Below, piece by piece: positions 36,720 to 45,919 of a stretch of DNA of 59,749 nucleotides. The position numbers and the translations under genes were made by a program. Every line of letters starts with the position of its first letter. Positions within the stretch are counted from its first letter, which is position 1. The notes under the pieces are model-generated. The model had not been told where the DNA came from. It worked only from the letters and a program-made list of their open reading frames with translations, and did not search any database. Source of the stretch: Gemmatimonadota bacterium (GTDB lineage: Bacteria; Gemmatimonadota; Gemmatimonadetes; Longimicrobiales; Gaopeijiaceae); contig JAPPNN010000037.1 in assembly GCA_028873815.1 (NCBI GenBank), positions 1-59,749 of the forward strand. Direction: 5' to 3'.

Positions 36720-39179
36720 CTACCGCGCCAACTCCGGTCTCCCATCCACGAACACCCAGCGCGGCACCACCCGGTAGTCGAACGGGTGACCCTCCAGGAT
36801 CACGAAGTCGGCATCCTTGCCCACCTCGATGCTGCCGATGCGGTCGTCCATGTCGAGCATCTCCGCGGCGTTCAGCGTCGCCATCTTCAGCGCTTCGACC
36901 TCGGGCACCCCGTTGCGGAACGCCCACGCCGAGTTGAGGATCGGTTCCCCGCCCAGCCGACCGATCGGCGAGGCGCGCCGCGATGCACCCGGACCATAGA
37001 ATGCCACCTTCACGCCCGCGCGGGTCAGGATCGCGGGGCCCTCGACGCTCCAACCCTCGCCGCCGCCACGAATGTCCGAGGCGTAGCTCCCGGAGTTGCC
37101 GAGAATGACGCCGGCACCAAGAGCCGCGAGTTCGTCCGCGAACCGGTGCGCCTCGACCCCTCCGGTGACGACGAGCCGCAGGTCGTAGAGGCTCGCCAGC
37201 GAGATCGCCGATCTGATCTCCGAGGCCCGGTCGGCGTGGACCACCGCGGGAACCTCTCGCCGCAGCACCGGCAGCAGCGCCTCCATGCGGGGGTTGTAGC
37301 CGGGGTCGGTGGGGCTGGCGTCGGCTCCCCGGGCGTTGCCGTAGGCGCGCGCCGAGTCCAGGGTCTCCATGATCTCGGCAGGTTGTGACAGACCCCAGCC
37401 GGCGGCCGCCTCGAACGCCATCGAGAACACCATGCTCGCCGGCTCTCGGCGCACCATCTTCTCGAAATCCATCCCGGGCGTCTTGATCACCACCCCGCTG
37501 CCGCCGATCAGGTTGGCGGTGCCCGGCGTCACGTGGATCGCGGTCACGCCGATGTTCGTGTTGACCCGGTACGACGGGAACCACGGATCGACCGCATAGA
37601 GCGCGTTCATCTCGGGGACGACCGGTCCCGTGAGTTCGTCGTTCTGCACCTGCCACTTCAGGTCACCGATCCAGTCGTTGGGAAAGGCGCGCGCGATGAT
37701 CGTCCCGGGCATGACGACGCGGCCGCCGATATCCATGACGGGCATGTCAGGCGGCGGATCGGCCCCAGGCTCGACCACGGTGAACCGGCCGTCCCGGACC
37801 ACCAGGGTCGCGTTCTCGATCGCCCCGTCGCTGATGGTGAAGACGTGTGCACCGGTGATCGCGAAGGTCTCGTCGTCCGGCCCGATCGACCCGGCCACCG
37901 GCCCGAAGGGCCCCACGGTCCGGGGCTCGTCCGGTTGAGGCAAACGGGCGCGTTCATACTCGATTCGGCCATCCACGAACACTCGCTCGATCCGGTCGGC
38001 CGTCAGATCCAGGAAGTGCCCGTCGAGCAGCACCAGGTCGGCATCCTTGCCCGCCTCGATGCTGCCCACCCGGCGCTCCAGTCCCATCGCACGGGCGCCG
38101 TTGATGGTCATCACCTCCAGCGCCTGCTGGTCGGTGAGACCGTGGCGCGCCAGGAACGCCCCGTATTCGCGGAAGTCCTTGAAGTGCTGCCGCGACATGT
38201 CGGTCTGGATGCTGGCGTGGACACCCGCGTCGAGCAGCACCTCGAGCAGATTGATGGGCTCGGGATCGTTGAAGTACTGCACGATCATCATCGGGCCGAT
38301 GACCGGGACGATCTTCGTGCCCGCGAGCAGGTCGACCATCGGGAAGACCTCTTCGGCATGCGCCAGCGCCAACCGGTCGATGAAGCCATACTTGCGCGCC
38401 AGCCGCATCACCATCATGACCTCGCTGGGGTAGTGCGAGTGCGCGTGCACCATTACGTCGCCGCGGATCACCGCCGCGAAGGCCTCCAGCCGCTCGTTGT
38501 GCTCGGGAGCCGGCCCCCGGCCCGCCGCGTGGGCTTCCTGCCGATCCAGGTATTGCTTCGCCCGCCGGAAATGGTCGTCCGCGGTGGCGTACCACCCCAT
38601 GACCGTCTGGGGCGTCTCGCCCGGCAGCAGCTTGACGAGCGGCCGTACCGCCATCTTCAGATCGACATACGGCTTGAGGATCATGTCCGGACCGGGCTCG
38701 CGCTTCATCTTGAGCGCCACCGACTGCCCGCTGGAGATGACGCCGCTGCCCGAGCGCGTGATCACCGACGTCACACCGCCGGAAAGCGCGACCTGGATGG
38801 TGGGGTCGTTCAGGTCGAGATGCTCGACCGCCTTCCACTCGGCGGTCACGGGCTCATCGGGCCGCGACCAGCTCATCCGGTCCAGCGCGAAGTGCACGTG
38901 CGCGTCGATCATCCCCGGAATCACCACTTCCGCCTCGTAGACGCGCGCGGCGGGCGGTGGCACGACGGTTGACCCCACCGCGGCGATGACCCCGTCCCGA
39001 ATCAGGATCTCGCCCGGCTGCAGTGTGCCGTTGGTGACAGTGTGAACCGTGCCGCCCCGGATGAGAATCGGCCCATCCTGCGCGGATATGGGGCCCGGTG
39101 CGCCTGCGAGAAGGGTCAGGATGGCCAGCGCCGCGAGGGCGGCGGGGCCTGGCTGCCGGAACGCGCGCCCGCGGCTCAC
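36720..39179 (-). CDS. Secreted double-domain amidohydrolase, second domain degenerate
   Basis: A protein of 819 residues, about twice the usual size. It starts at a GTG overlapping the upstream stop (GTGA), with a signal peptide ending PISAQ. The first half is a typical metal-dependent amidohydrolase: composite-domain strand ILIRGGTVHTVTNGTLQPGE, the HxH motif DAHVHFALDRM, later VHAHSHYPSE and LALAHAEE, and the closing VGSIEAGKDADLVLL. The second half repeats the layout (AITGAHVFTISDGAIENATL to IGSIEVGKDADFVIL). However, the HxH position reads MPGTIIARAFP, with no metal-binding His. It probably has one active and one structural domain. The substrate may be a dipeptide or cyclic amide, by analogy with secreted imidazolonepropionase-like enzymes. 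Confidence 0.87.
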   Translation of the reverse strand: MSRGRAFRQPGPAALAALAILTLLAGAPGPISAQDGPILIRGGTVHTVTNGTLQPGEILIRDGVIAAVGSTVVPPPAARVYEAEVVIPGMIDAHVHFALDRMSWSRPDEPVTAEWKAVEHLDLNDPTIQVALSGGVTSVITRSGSGVISSGQSVALKMKREPGPDMILKPYVDLKMAVRPLVKLLPGETPQTVMGWYATADDHFRRAKQYLDRQEAHAAGRGPAPEHNERLEAFAAVIRGDVMVHAHSHYPSEVMMVMRLARKYGFIDRLALAHAEEVFPMVDLLAGTKIVPVIGPMMIVQYFNDPEPINLLEVLLDAGVHASIQTDMSRQHFKDFREYGAFLARHGLTDQQALEVMTINGARAMGLERRVGSIEAGKDADLVLLDGHFLDLTADRIERVFVDGRIEYERARLPQPDEPRTVGPFGPVAGSIGPDDETFAITGAHVFTISDGAIENATLVVRDGRFTVVEPGADPPPDMPVMDIGGRVVMPGTIIARAFPNDWIGDLKWQVQNDELTGPVVPEMNALYAVDPWFPSYRVNTNIGVTAIHVTPGTANLIGGSGVVIKTPGMDFEKMVRREPASMVFSMAFEAAAGWGLSQPAEIMETLDSARAYGNARGADASPTDPGYNPRMEALLPVLRREVPAVVHADRASEIRSAISLASLYDLRLVVTGGVEAHRFADELAALGAGVILGNSGSYASDIRGGGEGWSVEGPAILTRAGVKVAFYGPGASRRASPIGRLGGEPILNSAWAFRNGVPEVEALKMATLNAAEMLDMDDRIGSIEVGKDADFVILEGHPFDYRVVPRWVFVDGRPELAR

Positions 39180-40990
39180 GGCAACCCCATCCGGTCCAGG
39201 AACGGCCCCACCTCGAGTAGCACGATGTCGTCCCGCTTACGCAGTTCGCGCAGGAACGGCCCCTTGTGACCCGCGCCGTAGGTCAGCAGAAAGCGCGCGC
39301 CCTCGCCGGCGTGCTCGTCCAGGGCGCGCTCGATGTTCGCCCAGTGCGAGGCGTTGATCGGGTCCCAGCCGCCGGGCCCCAGGTCCTCGTCGAAGAGGCG
39401 GGCGTACACCTGCATGCGGATGTCGTAGGCCTCGTCGTAGGCGTCGGTGTGGATCCAGCGGGGGTCGTCGCCAGCGCCGCCCGCCGCGAGCGCCTCGGCA
39501 GACTCGGCGGCGGCGGCCTGGTACCGCGCCCATTGCTCCGCCCGCTCCGGGTCATTTGCGTAGGCATCCAGATACGCAGCCCGAAAGTCCGACATCGGTT
39601 CCGTCCACCCCGCGGTCGGAATGACCACGAAGTCCAGCTCGCTCGAGAGCGGAAAGAGGCCCTCCATGTACTCGGGGAACCGGCGCACGCGGGGCTCTTC
39701 CACGGTGCCGGTCTCCCGGTACTCCGACCAGGCCCGCTGCCACCGGTTGGGCGGGATCTCGGTAAGCCAGTAGTCCGGGTCGATCTCGCGGACCAGGTCG
39801 CGGACGATCTCGAGGCTGAACAGCTCGCTGGTGATGTGGCCGCTGTGGATCACGCCCACGACCACGACTTCGCTGGGCGTGTCGGCTGTGGTGGGCGCGG
39901 GCGTGTCGGCCGCTGCGGGCAAGGCTCTGTCCGGGGTAGCGGCGGCCAACCGTTCGTCCGGCACCAGCTCGACCAGCGTGCCGGCCACCTCGTTCGCCAC
40001 GAACACGCGCTCGCCATCGGGGTGGACGCGGACGACGATGGGCTGCGCGCCGACTTCGATGGTCTGCGCGACCGTTCGCGCCTCCAGGTCGACGACCGAC
40101 ACGGTACTTCCACCCGCGTTGTTGACCACGGCGTAGCGGCCATCACCGGGGACGGCCACCGAGAGGGGGCGCGGGCCAAGGCCCGAGACCCGCCCCGTGA
40201 CCTCGAACGATGCCGTGTTGATGAAGGCCACCTCGTCGGAGCCACCGCACGCCACGATATACGTGACCTGGTCGGGCGTCAGCGCGCCGCCGGGCGGGCC
40301 CGGGCAGACCTCGACCGTGGCATCGGTCTCCGTGTTGAGGAGGTCGATCACGGAGACGGTTCCCGCGTCCATGTTGGGCACGAACGCGTGCGAACCGTCC
40401 CACATCACGTCGGCGGGATAGGGACGGTCGCCGGTCTCGTGGGATGCGACCGGGACTCCGGCGCCCGTGTCCACGACCCAGAGACGATCCGCAAACTCGC
40501 TCGTGACCCAGGCCTGGTCGCGCACGGTTCCGGGGGTGAAGAGCGACGGACCCGCGCCGACGTTCCAGACCGCGCCGGGGATGATCCGGCCGTCCGCGCC
40601 GAGCGCGATCAGCGTGGAATCCGTGAACTGGGTGACAAGCCAGCCGTCTCCGGCGCGGATGAGGTCGAGGGGCGTCGTGCCGGCATCCCACCGCGCGACC
40701 ACCCCCGGGCCCGTGAGGTCGACGACCGCGATCTGGCCGTCGCCGGTGAGCGCGACGTATGCGGTGTCGCCGTCCGCGCTGAAGCGGATGCCGTGCGGGG
40801 CGGCGCCGACTTCGATCGTCGCGCCGATCGCGTAGGGGCCCGGGTCGGCCACCGGGTCGTTCGCGGCGCAGCCCGACAACACGACGGCCAGTGCCGCCGC
40901 CGTGGCCAGTCGTGTTGCCGTCGGTCGCCTTCGCGGTTGCAGATCTTGTGTACTCAAGGTTTTCCGCCCTCCGTCCGGGATGCCCGGCAT
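39176..40990 (-). CDS. Lipoprotein fusing a YncE-like propeller to a TraB/ChaN/EreA-like domain
   Basis: A protein of about 604 residues. The signal ends AAALAVVLSGCAAND. An ATG at 40990 is used here; a TTG about 30 bases downstream, behind GGAGGGCGG, is an alternative. Residues about 50-345 are a seven-bladed YVTN/YncE propeller (GATIEVGAAPHGIRFSADGD, TVSVIDLLNTETDATVEV, QTIEVGAQPIVVRVHPDGER). After a Pro/Thr linker the last 230 residues resemble the TraB/ChaN/EreA superfamily: VVVVGVIHSGHITSE, WLTEIPP with a conserved Glu, and a final GAGHKGPFLRELRKRD. That family includes metal-dependent hydrolases and haem or pheromone binders; which applies here is unknown. Its stop overlaps the amidohydrolase start. 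Confidence 0.78.
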   Translation of the reverse strand: MPGIPDGGRKTLSTQDLQPRRRPTATRLATAAALAVVLSGCAANDPVADPGPYAIGATIEVGAAPHGIRFSADGDTAYVALTGDGQIAVVDLTGPGVVARWDAGTTPLDLIRAGDGWLVTQFTDSTLIALGADGRIIPGAVWNVGAGPSLFTPGTVRDQAWVTSEFADRLWVVDTGAGVPVASHETGDRPYPADVMWDGSHAFVPNMDAGTVSVIDLLNTETDATVEVCPGPPGGALTPDQVTYIVACGGSDEVAFINTASFEVTGRVSGLGPRPLSVAVPGDGRYAVVNNAGGSTVSVVDLEARTVAQTIEVGAQPIVVRVHPDGERVFVANEVAGTLVELVPDERLAAATPDRALPAAADTPAPTTADTPSEVVVVGVIHSGHITSELFSLEIVRDLVREIDPDYWLTEIPPNRWQRAWSEYRETGTVEEPRVRRFPEYMEGLFPLSSELDFVVIPTAGWTEPMSDFRAAYLDAYANDPERAEQWARYQAAAAESAEALAAGGAGDDPRWIHTDAYDEAYDIRMQVYARLFDEDLGPGGWDPINASHWANIERALDEHAGEGARFLLTYGAGHKGPFLRELRKRDDIVLLEVGPFLDRMGLP

Positions 40991-41150
40991 GATACCGTCC
41001 CGTCCGGCCGGAGTCACGCCCTACTGGCGCGGACCCCGCACCCGAACCACAATGCCATGAGCGCAGGCGGAAACCGGATCGAGTGTGGTGTCCCGGAGAC
41101 AACACCTGCCCGCCGCGACAACGCCGACCCACCGGAAGGAGCAGACCCGG

Positions 41151-42611
41151 ATGACAGCTCACTCGCATACACCTGCCCGCCGGGGCGCCACCGTGCTCGC
41201 CCCGCTCGCGGCCACCGCGATCGTCCTGCTTGCCGCCGCCGTCCAGCCTGCCGAGGCTCAGCGTCCCGCCCCCGGCTCCGAGGCTGCCGCATACGTCGCC
41301 GTCGACGCCGGCGCCGTGGCGCTGCAGGGCGTCACCCTTCTGGACGGCACCGGCGCCCCCGCGGCGCGCGATCAGGCGATTGTGATCGAGGGCACGCGCA
41401 TCACCGCCGTCGGCGCCGCAGGCGACGTGGCGATCCCCGACGGCGCTCAGGTGATGGATCTCGACGGCCACACGGTCATGCCCGGGATGGTCGGCCTCCA
41501 TAACCACCTCTTCTACATGGCTGCGGGCGGCCGGATGCATCCGATGAGCTACACCGGCCAGCGGCTCTATCTGGGTTCGGGGGTCACGACGATCCGGACG
41601 ACGGGGAGTCTTGCGACGTATGCCGAGCTCAACCTGAAGGACGAGATCGAGCGCGGGCTGCAGCCGGGACCGCGGATTCACATCACCGCGCCATACATGA
41701 CCGGGAACGAGAGCCTCAACATCATGACGCGGTTCAGGAGCCCCGAGCAGGCGCGACGCTTCGTACGCTACTGGGCGGCCGAGGGCGCGACGTGGCTGAA
41801 GGCCTACACCACGATCAGCGGCGAGGATCTGGCCGCCGCGATCGACGAGGCGCACAAGATGGGACTTAAGGTGACGGGGCACCTGTGTTCGATCAGCTTC
41901 ATCGAGGCGGTCGAGCTGGGGATCGACAACATCGAGCACGGACTGCGAACCAACAGCGACTACGTGCCGGACAAGGTTAAGGACGAGTGTCCGGCGGATC
42001 TGTGGGACCACGCCGAAGCGGTGGACGTGGAAGGGCCCGAGGTGGCGGCGACGTTCGATGCGATGATCGAGAACGGCGTGGCGATGACGTCGACCATGGC
42101 CGTATACGAGCTGTTCGTGCAGGGGCGGCCGACGCGTGACGCGCGGACGCTGGCCGCGATGGCTCCGTCGGTGCGGGAGGACTACCTGGCCGCAAAGGCG
42201 CAGATCGACGAGATCGGGCGCCCGGAGGCCGGGTTCCTCAACGCGATGGCCTACGAGAAGGCGTTTCACGACGCCGGGGGCGTTCTGGCCTCAGGCGTGG
42301 ACCCGACCGGCAACGGAGGCGCGCTGGCGGGCTATGGGGACCAGCGCAACTACGAGCTCTTCATCGAGGCGGGGTTCTCGCCCGAGGAGGCCGTGCGGGT
42401 GTTGAGCGCGAACGGCGCGCGCGTGCTGGACGTCTTCGACGACCTGGGCACGGTGGAGGCGGGCAAGCTCGCGGATCTCGTGGTGATGCGGGGCGACCTG
42501 ACCGCGGACCCGGCGGTGGTCCGGGAAGTGACCATCGTCTTCAAGGACGGCATCGGCTATGATTCGCCCGCCATGCTCAACGATGTGAACGGGCGGGTGG
42601 GCATCAACTAG
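41151..42611 (+). CDS. Secreted imidazolonepropionase-like amidohydrolase, first of a tandem pair
   Basis: A protein of 486 residues. The start has AAGGAG upstream and begins a signal peptide (LAPLAATAIVLLAAAVQPAEAQR). Active-site elements of the amidohydrolase TIM barrel are present: HNHLFY (HxH), ATWLKAYT (bridging Lys), GHLCSIS (His), IEHGLRTN (His) and SGVDPTGNGG (catalytic Asp). The last strands close the composite beta-sandwich (GTVEAGKLADLVVM). Secreted members of this group hydrolyse peptide-like or cyclic amide bonds. It shares most of its sequence with the next gene 12 bases away, indicating tandem duplication. Confidence 0.9.
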   Translation: MTAHSHTPARRGATVLAPLAATAIVLLAAAVQPAEAQRPAPGSEAAAYVAVDAGAVALQGVTLLDGTGAPAARDQAIVIEGTRITAVGAAGDVAIPDGAQVMDLDGHTVMPGMVGLHNHLFYMAAGGRMHPMSYTGQRLYLGSGVTTIRTTGSLATYAELNLKDEIERGLQPGPRIHITAPYMTGNESLNIMTRFRSPEQARRFVRYWAAEGATWLKAYTTISGEDLAAAIDEAHKMGLKVTGHLCSISFIEAVELGIDNIEHGLRTNSDYVPDKVKDECPADLWDHAEAVDVEGPEVAATFDAMIENGVAMTSTMAVYELFVQGRPTRDARTLAAMAPSVREDYLAAKAQIDEIGRPEAGFLNAMAYEKAFHDAGGVLASGVDPTGNGGALAGYGDQRNYELFIEAGFSPEEAVRVLSANGARVLDVFDDLGTVEAGKLADLVVMRGDLTADPAVVREVTIVFKDGIGYDSPAMLNDVNGRVGIN

Positions 42612-42623
42612 GGAGACGGAAGA

Positions 42624-44090
42624 ATGACGATTCGAGACATCATCGGGGCCGTCGCTGCAGCCCGCGCGCCGGCGATCGCCAGAGCCGCTGGGGCCGGCGC
42701 CGTCGCGGTGCTCACCGCCGCCAGCCTCACAGCCCAGCGCCCGGAGCCGGGGTCCGCCGCCGCGGGCTATGCCGTCGTGGACGCGGAGGCCGTCGCGCTC
42801 ACGGGAGTGACGCTGATCGACGGGACGGGTACGCCCGCGCGCACCGGACAGACGGTCGTGATTCAGGGCAGCCGCATCGGGGCGGTGGGTCCCGACGGGC
42901 AGGTGGACATCCCCGAGGGCGCCGAGGTCATGGACATGTCCGGCCACACCGTCATGCCCGGGATGATCGGCCTGCACAATCACCTGTTTTACACGGCGGC
43001 GGGGGGACGGTCGGCGCAACTCACCTACAGCGCGCCGAGGCTGTACCTGGGCAGCGGGGTCACCTCCGTGCGGACGACAGGAAGTCGGCAACCGTACGCG
43101 GAACTCAACCTCCGCGCCGAGATCGAGGCCGGGAGGACCCCGGGTCCGCGCATTCACATCACTGCTCCGTACATCACGGCGGGCGGAGGCATCTCGGGGA
43201 TGACCATGCTGGAGTCGCCCGAGCAGGCGCGCCGGTTCGTGCGCTACTGGGCGGCCGAGGGCGCGACCTGGCTGAAGGCGTACACCAACATCCGCACCGA
43301 GGAGTTGAGCGCGGCGATCGACGAGGCGCACAGTCAGGGTATCAAGGTCACGGGGCACCTGTGCTCGATCAGCTTCACCGAGGCGGTCGCGCTCGGGATC
43401 GACAACATCGAACACGGCCTGGCCACGAACAGCGACTATACGCCCGGGCGCGGCAGGGACGAGTGTCCCCCGGGTCTCTGGGACGATGCCACCGCGATCG
43501 ACGTGAACGGGCCCGAGGCGCAGGCGACCTTCCAGGCCATGATCGACGCGGACGTGGCCATGACCTCGACGCTGGCGGTCTACGAGCTCTTCATCCAGGG
43601 GCGGCCCACACGGGATCAGCGTTCGCTGGACGCGATGTCCCCCGCGGTGCGCGAGGACTACCTGGCGGCGAAGGCGCAAGTCGACGAGATCGGGCGCTCC
43701 CCGGACGAATTCCACAACGCCATCGCCTACGAGAAGGCGTTCTACGATGCCGGCGGCGTGCTCGCGGCGGGCGTCGACCCTACGGGCAACGGCGGCGCCC
43801 TGCCCGGCTACGGGGACCAGCGCAACTACGAACTGCTCTCGGAGGGCGGATTCGCACCCCATGAAGTGGTCCAGGTGCTCAGCGCCAACGGCGCGCGCGT
43901 GCTCGATGTGTTCGATGATCTGGGGACGGTGGAGGCGGGCAAGATCGCGGACCTCGTGGTGATGAGCGGAGACCTTACGACGGATCCCTCGGTGATCCGC
44001 AACGTGACGATCGTCTTCAAGGACGGCGTCGGGTACGACTCGCCGGCCATGCTGGAGGATGTGCGGGGGAGGGTGGGGATCAGCGAGTGA
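42624..44090 (+). CDS. Secreted imidazolonepropionase-like amidohydrolase, second of a tandem pair
   Basis: A protein of 488 residues, the clear paralog of the preceding gene. Shared segments include SPEQARRFVRYWAAEGATWL, NSDY near the metal site and RVLDVFDDLGTVEAGK. The signal peptide ends near ASLTAQR. Metal ligands match: HNHLFY, WLKAYTN, GHLCSIS, IEHGLATN and AGVDPTGNGG. Differences cluster in loops near the barrel mouth (TAGGGISGMTM here against MTGNESLNIMTR), which may change substrate choice. A GGGAGACGGAAG sequence precedes the ATG; with a 12-base gap the pair is co-transcribed. Confidence 0.9.
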   Translation: MTIRDIIGAVAAARAPAIARAAGAGAVAVLTAASLTAQRPEPGSAAAGYAVVDAEAVALTGVTLIDGTGTPARTGQTVVIQGSRIGAVGPDGQVDIPEGAEVMDMSGHTVMPGMIGLHNHLFYTAAGGRSAQLTYSAPRLYLGSGVTSVRTTGSRQPYAELNLRAEIEAGRTPGPRIHITAPYITAGGGISGMTMLESPEQARRFVRYWAAEGATWLKAYTNIRTEELSAAIDEAHSQGIKVTGHLCSISFTEAVALGIDNIEHGLATNSDYTPGRGRDECPPGLWDDATAIDVNGPEAQATFQAMIDADVAMTSTLAVYELFIQGRPTRDQRSLDAMSPAVREDYLAAKAQVDEIGRSPDEFHNAIAYEKAFYDAGGVLAAGVDPTGNGGALPGYGDQRNYELLSEGGFAPHEVVQVLSANGARVLDVFDDLGTVEAGKIADLVVMSGDLTTDPSVIRNVTIVFKDGVGYDSPAMLEDVRGRVGISE

Positions 44091-44189
44091 GGGGTCCAGG
44101 GTCGTCGACGAGGCTGTGGGCCGCGTCCCGGGTTGCCCTGCGCGCGGAAGCCGCGGTAGACTTTTCCTCCCGGATCGATCCGGCGTTCG

Positions 44190-44273
44190 CCGAAATCGTC
44201 GTATCAGTGTCCGAAATTGTCGTGTCACCGTCCGAAATCGTCGTAAACTCAACCGGAATTGTCGTATGACGCA
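44190..44273 (+). repeat. Four 21-bp tandem repeats ending at a lipoprotein start codon
   Basis: CCGAAAT/CCGGAAT followed by YGTCGTR recurs at 44190, 44211, 44232 and 44253, exactly 21 bp apart. The fourth unit contains the ATG at 44266. Twenty-one bp is two DNA helical turns, so equal sites would lie on one face of the helix. There are no spacers of CRISPR type. Confidence 0.8.
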
Positions 44274-45912
44274 CCTTCGCACGACCACGAGACTGTTCGC
44301 AGCCCTTGCCACGGTAGCCCTGGCCGCCTCGTGCGGCGGAGACGGCGGCACTACGGTTCCACCGGTTGATCCCCCCGCACCGCAGAACCGCGCGCCCGTC
44401 GCGGTGGGCTCGATCGGGGCCATCACCGTACCCGTCGGAGCCACGGTCACGACGAACGTCGCGTCGAGTTTCAACGATCCCGACGGTGACGCGCTCACCT
44501 ACGCGGCCGCCACTTCGGACGCCGGTGTCGCCACCGCGTCCGTGTCGGGAAGCCAGGTCACCACCACGGGTGTGGCGGCCGGCAGCGCGACCATCACGAT
44601 CACGGCCCGCGACCCCGGCGGCCTGACCGCTACGCAGACGATGGCCGTCACGGTGGAGGCGGTGAACAGCCCGCCAACGGTAACCGGGACGGTGGAGGAC
44701 CAGACCCTGAACATCGGCGATACCTTCACCGCCGATGTCGCCGGGTTGTTCACCGACCCCGACGGAGACGCGCTCACCTACGCCGCGACCAGTTCCGACA
44801 CGGCCGTGGCGACCGCTTCGCTTTCCGGGGACACGTTGACGGTCGAAGCGGTAGCAGAGGGCAGCGCCACCGTGACGGTTTCGGCCACGGATACCGGCGA
44901 CCTCTCCGCGGAGGTCGCCTTCACGGTGACGGTCGAACAGCCCAACCGGGCGCCGGAGGTAGCCGACGCGATCCCGGCGCAGACGCTCGTTGTCAACGAC
45001 ACCGTCAAGCTGGTCGTGTCCATGTACTTCACGGATCCCGACGGCGACGAACTCAGCTACGAAGCCGTCAGTTCGGACACCGGCGTCGCCGAGGTGCTGG
45101 CGATGGCTGACACGGTGCAGATCGCGGCCATGACGGCGGGCAGCGTGACCGTGGCCGTGACGGCCAGCGACCCCGAAGGGCTGACCGCCGAGCAGGAGTT
45201 CTCGGTCACGGTGCAGCCGCCCCCGAACCAGGCGCCCGAGGCGGCCGACTCGATACCGGCTCACGACCTGGTCGTGGACAGCGCGGTGGTGCTCGACATG
45301 TCCGCTTACTTCAGCGATCCGGACGGGGACGAGCTGACGTACTCCGCGGAAACCTCGGACACGGCGATCGCGACGGCCTCCGTCGACGGGTCCGTGGTGA
45401 CCACCACCGGCGTGTCGGCAGGCGAGGAAGGCGTACAGATGGTGACGCTGATGGTGACGGCCAGCGACCCTGGGGGGCTCTCGTTCACGCAGGAGGTGAA
45501 CGTGGTCGTGGCGGCGGAAGGCTATCTGCCCTGGGAGGGGCTGGGAATCAACGACCAAGGTGTGCTGGCGTTCGGGACGGCGGTCCAAGTGACCGGATGC
45601 TTCACCAAAGCGGCGGTGGACGCCATCGGCAGTAGTCTTCTGGGAATCAAGACGATCCACTGGACCGAGTGGCAGATCAGGAAGGGCACGGGGTGGGTCC
45701 GGGTGCCAGGGACCCGAAAGGAGCCGACGATGCCGACCGACGAGGTGATCTGCGGCTATGCGGACCTTGCGAACCGCGATGACGGAACCCCCGGCCCCGC
45801 GCCCGCGGGCATCTACCGCGTCGTCGGCGAGGTGACGATCGTGGACATGGACATGGAGGTCCGCGTCCGCCGCAAGACCGAGAACGAGTTCACCCACGAG
45901 CCCGGGAGCTGA
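44266..45912 (+). CDS. Lipoprotein with four cadherin-like/Ig repeats
   Basis: A protein of 548 residues with a lipoprotein signal (ATVALAASCGGDGG). Four repeats of about 95 residues follow a short Pro-rich linker. Each contains FNDPDGDALTY or a variant, then a SDT/SDAGVA strand, then ASDPEGLTAEQEFSVTV. The DPDGD motifs are typical calcium-binding positions of cadherin-like repeats. The C-terminal 130 residues (GYLPWEGLGINDQGVLAFGT, then VRVRRKTENEFTHEPGS) have no protease motif and no recognised family. The same repeat type recurs in the next two genes, so the three form a local family. The gene is preceded by, and starts within, the 21-bp repeat array. Confidence 0.83.
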   Translation: MTHLRTTTRLFAALATVALAASCGGDGGTTVPPVDPPAPQNRAPVAVGSIGAITVPVGATVTTNVASSFNDPDGDALTYAAATSDAGVATASVSGSQVTTTGVAAGSATITITARDPGGLTATQTMAVTVEAVNSPPTVTGTVEDQTLNIGDTFTADVAGLFTDPDGDALTYAATSSDTAVATASLSGDTLTVEAVAEGSATVTVSATDTGDLSAEVAFTVTVEQPNRAPEVADAIPAQTLVVNDTVKLVVSMYFTDPDGDELSYEAVSSDTGVAEVLAMADTVQIAAMTAGSVTVAVTASDPEGLTAEQEFSVTVQPPPNQAPEAADSIPAHDLVVDSAVVLDMSAYFSDPDGDELTYSAETSDTAIATASVDGSVVTTTGVSAGEEGVQMVTLMVTASDPGGLSFTQEVNVVVAAEGYLPWEGLGINDQGVLAFGTAVQVTGCFTKAAVDAIGSSLLGIKTIHWTEWQIRKGTGWVRVPGTRKEPTMPTDEVICGYADLANRDDGTPGPAPAGIYRVVGEVTIVDMDMEVRVRRKTENEFTHEPGS

Positions 45913-45919
45913 GCAGGCG

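Noticed and set aside
39266..41503. 745-codon plus-strand open frame opposite the propeller-TraB fusion
   Set aside because: Antisense shadow; the minus-strand product has a lipoprotein signal and clear propeller blades.
44087..44269. 60-codon open frame across the 21-bp repeats, coding a seven-residue repeat EIVVSVS-like
   Set aside because: It overlaps the previous gene's end and the next gene's start and lacks a ribosome binding site. The periodicity follows from the DNA repeat being a multiple of three.
44190..44273. Possible CRISPR array
   Set aside because: The repeats are 21 bp in period with no variable spacers and only four units; no cas genes nearby. Better read as iteron or operator repeats.
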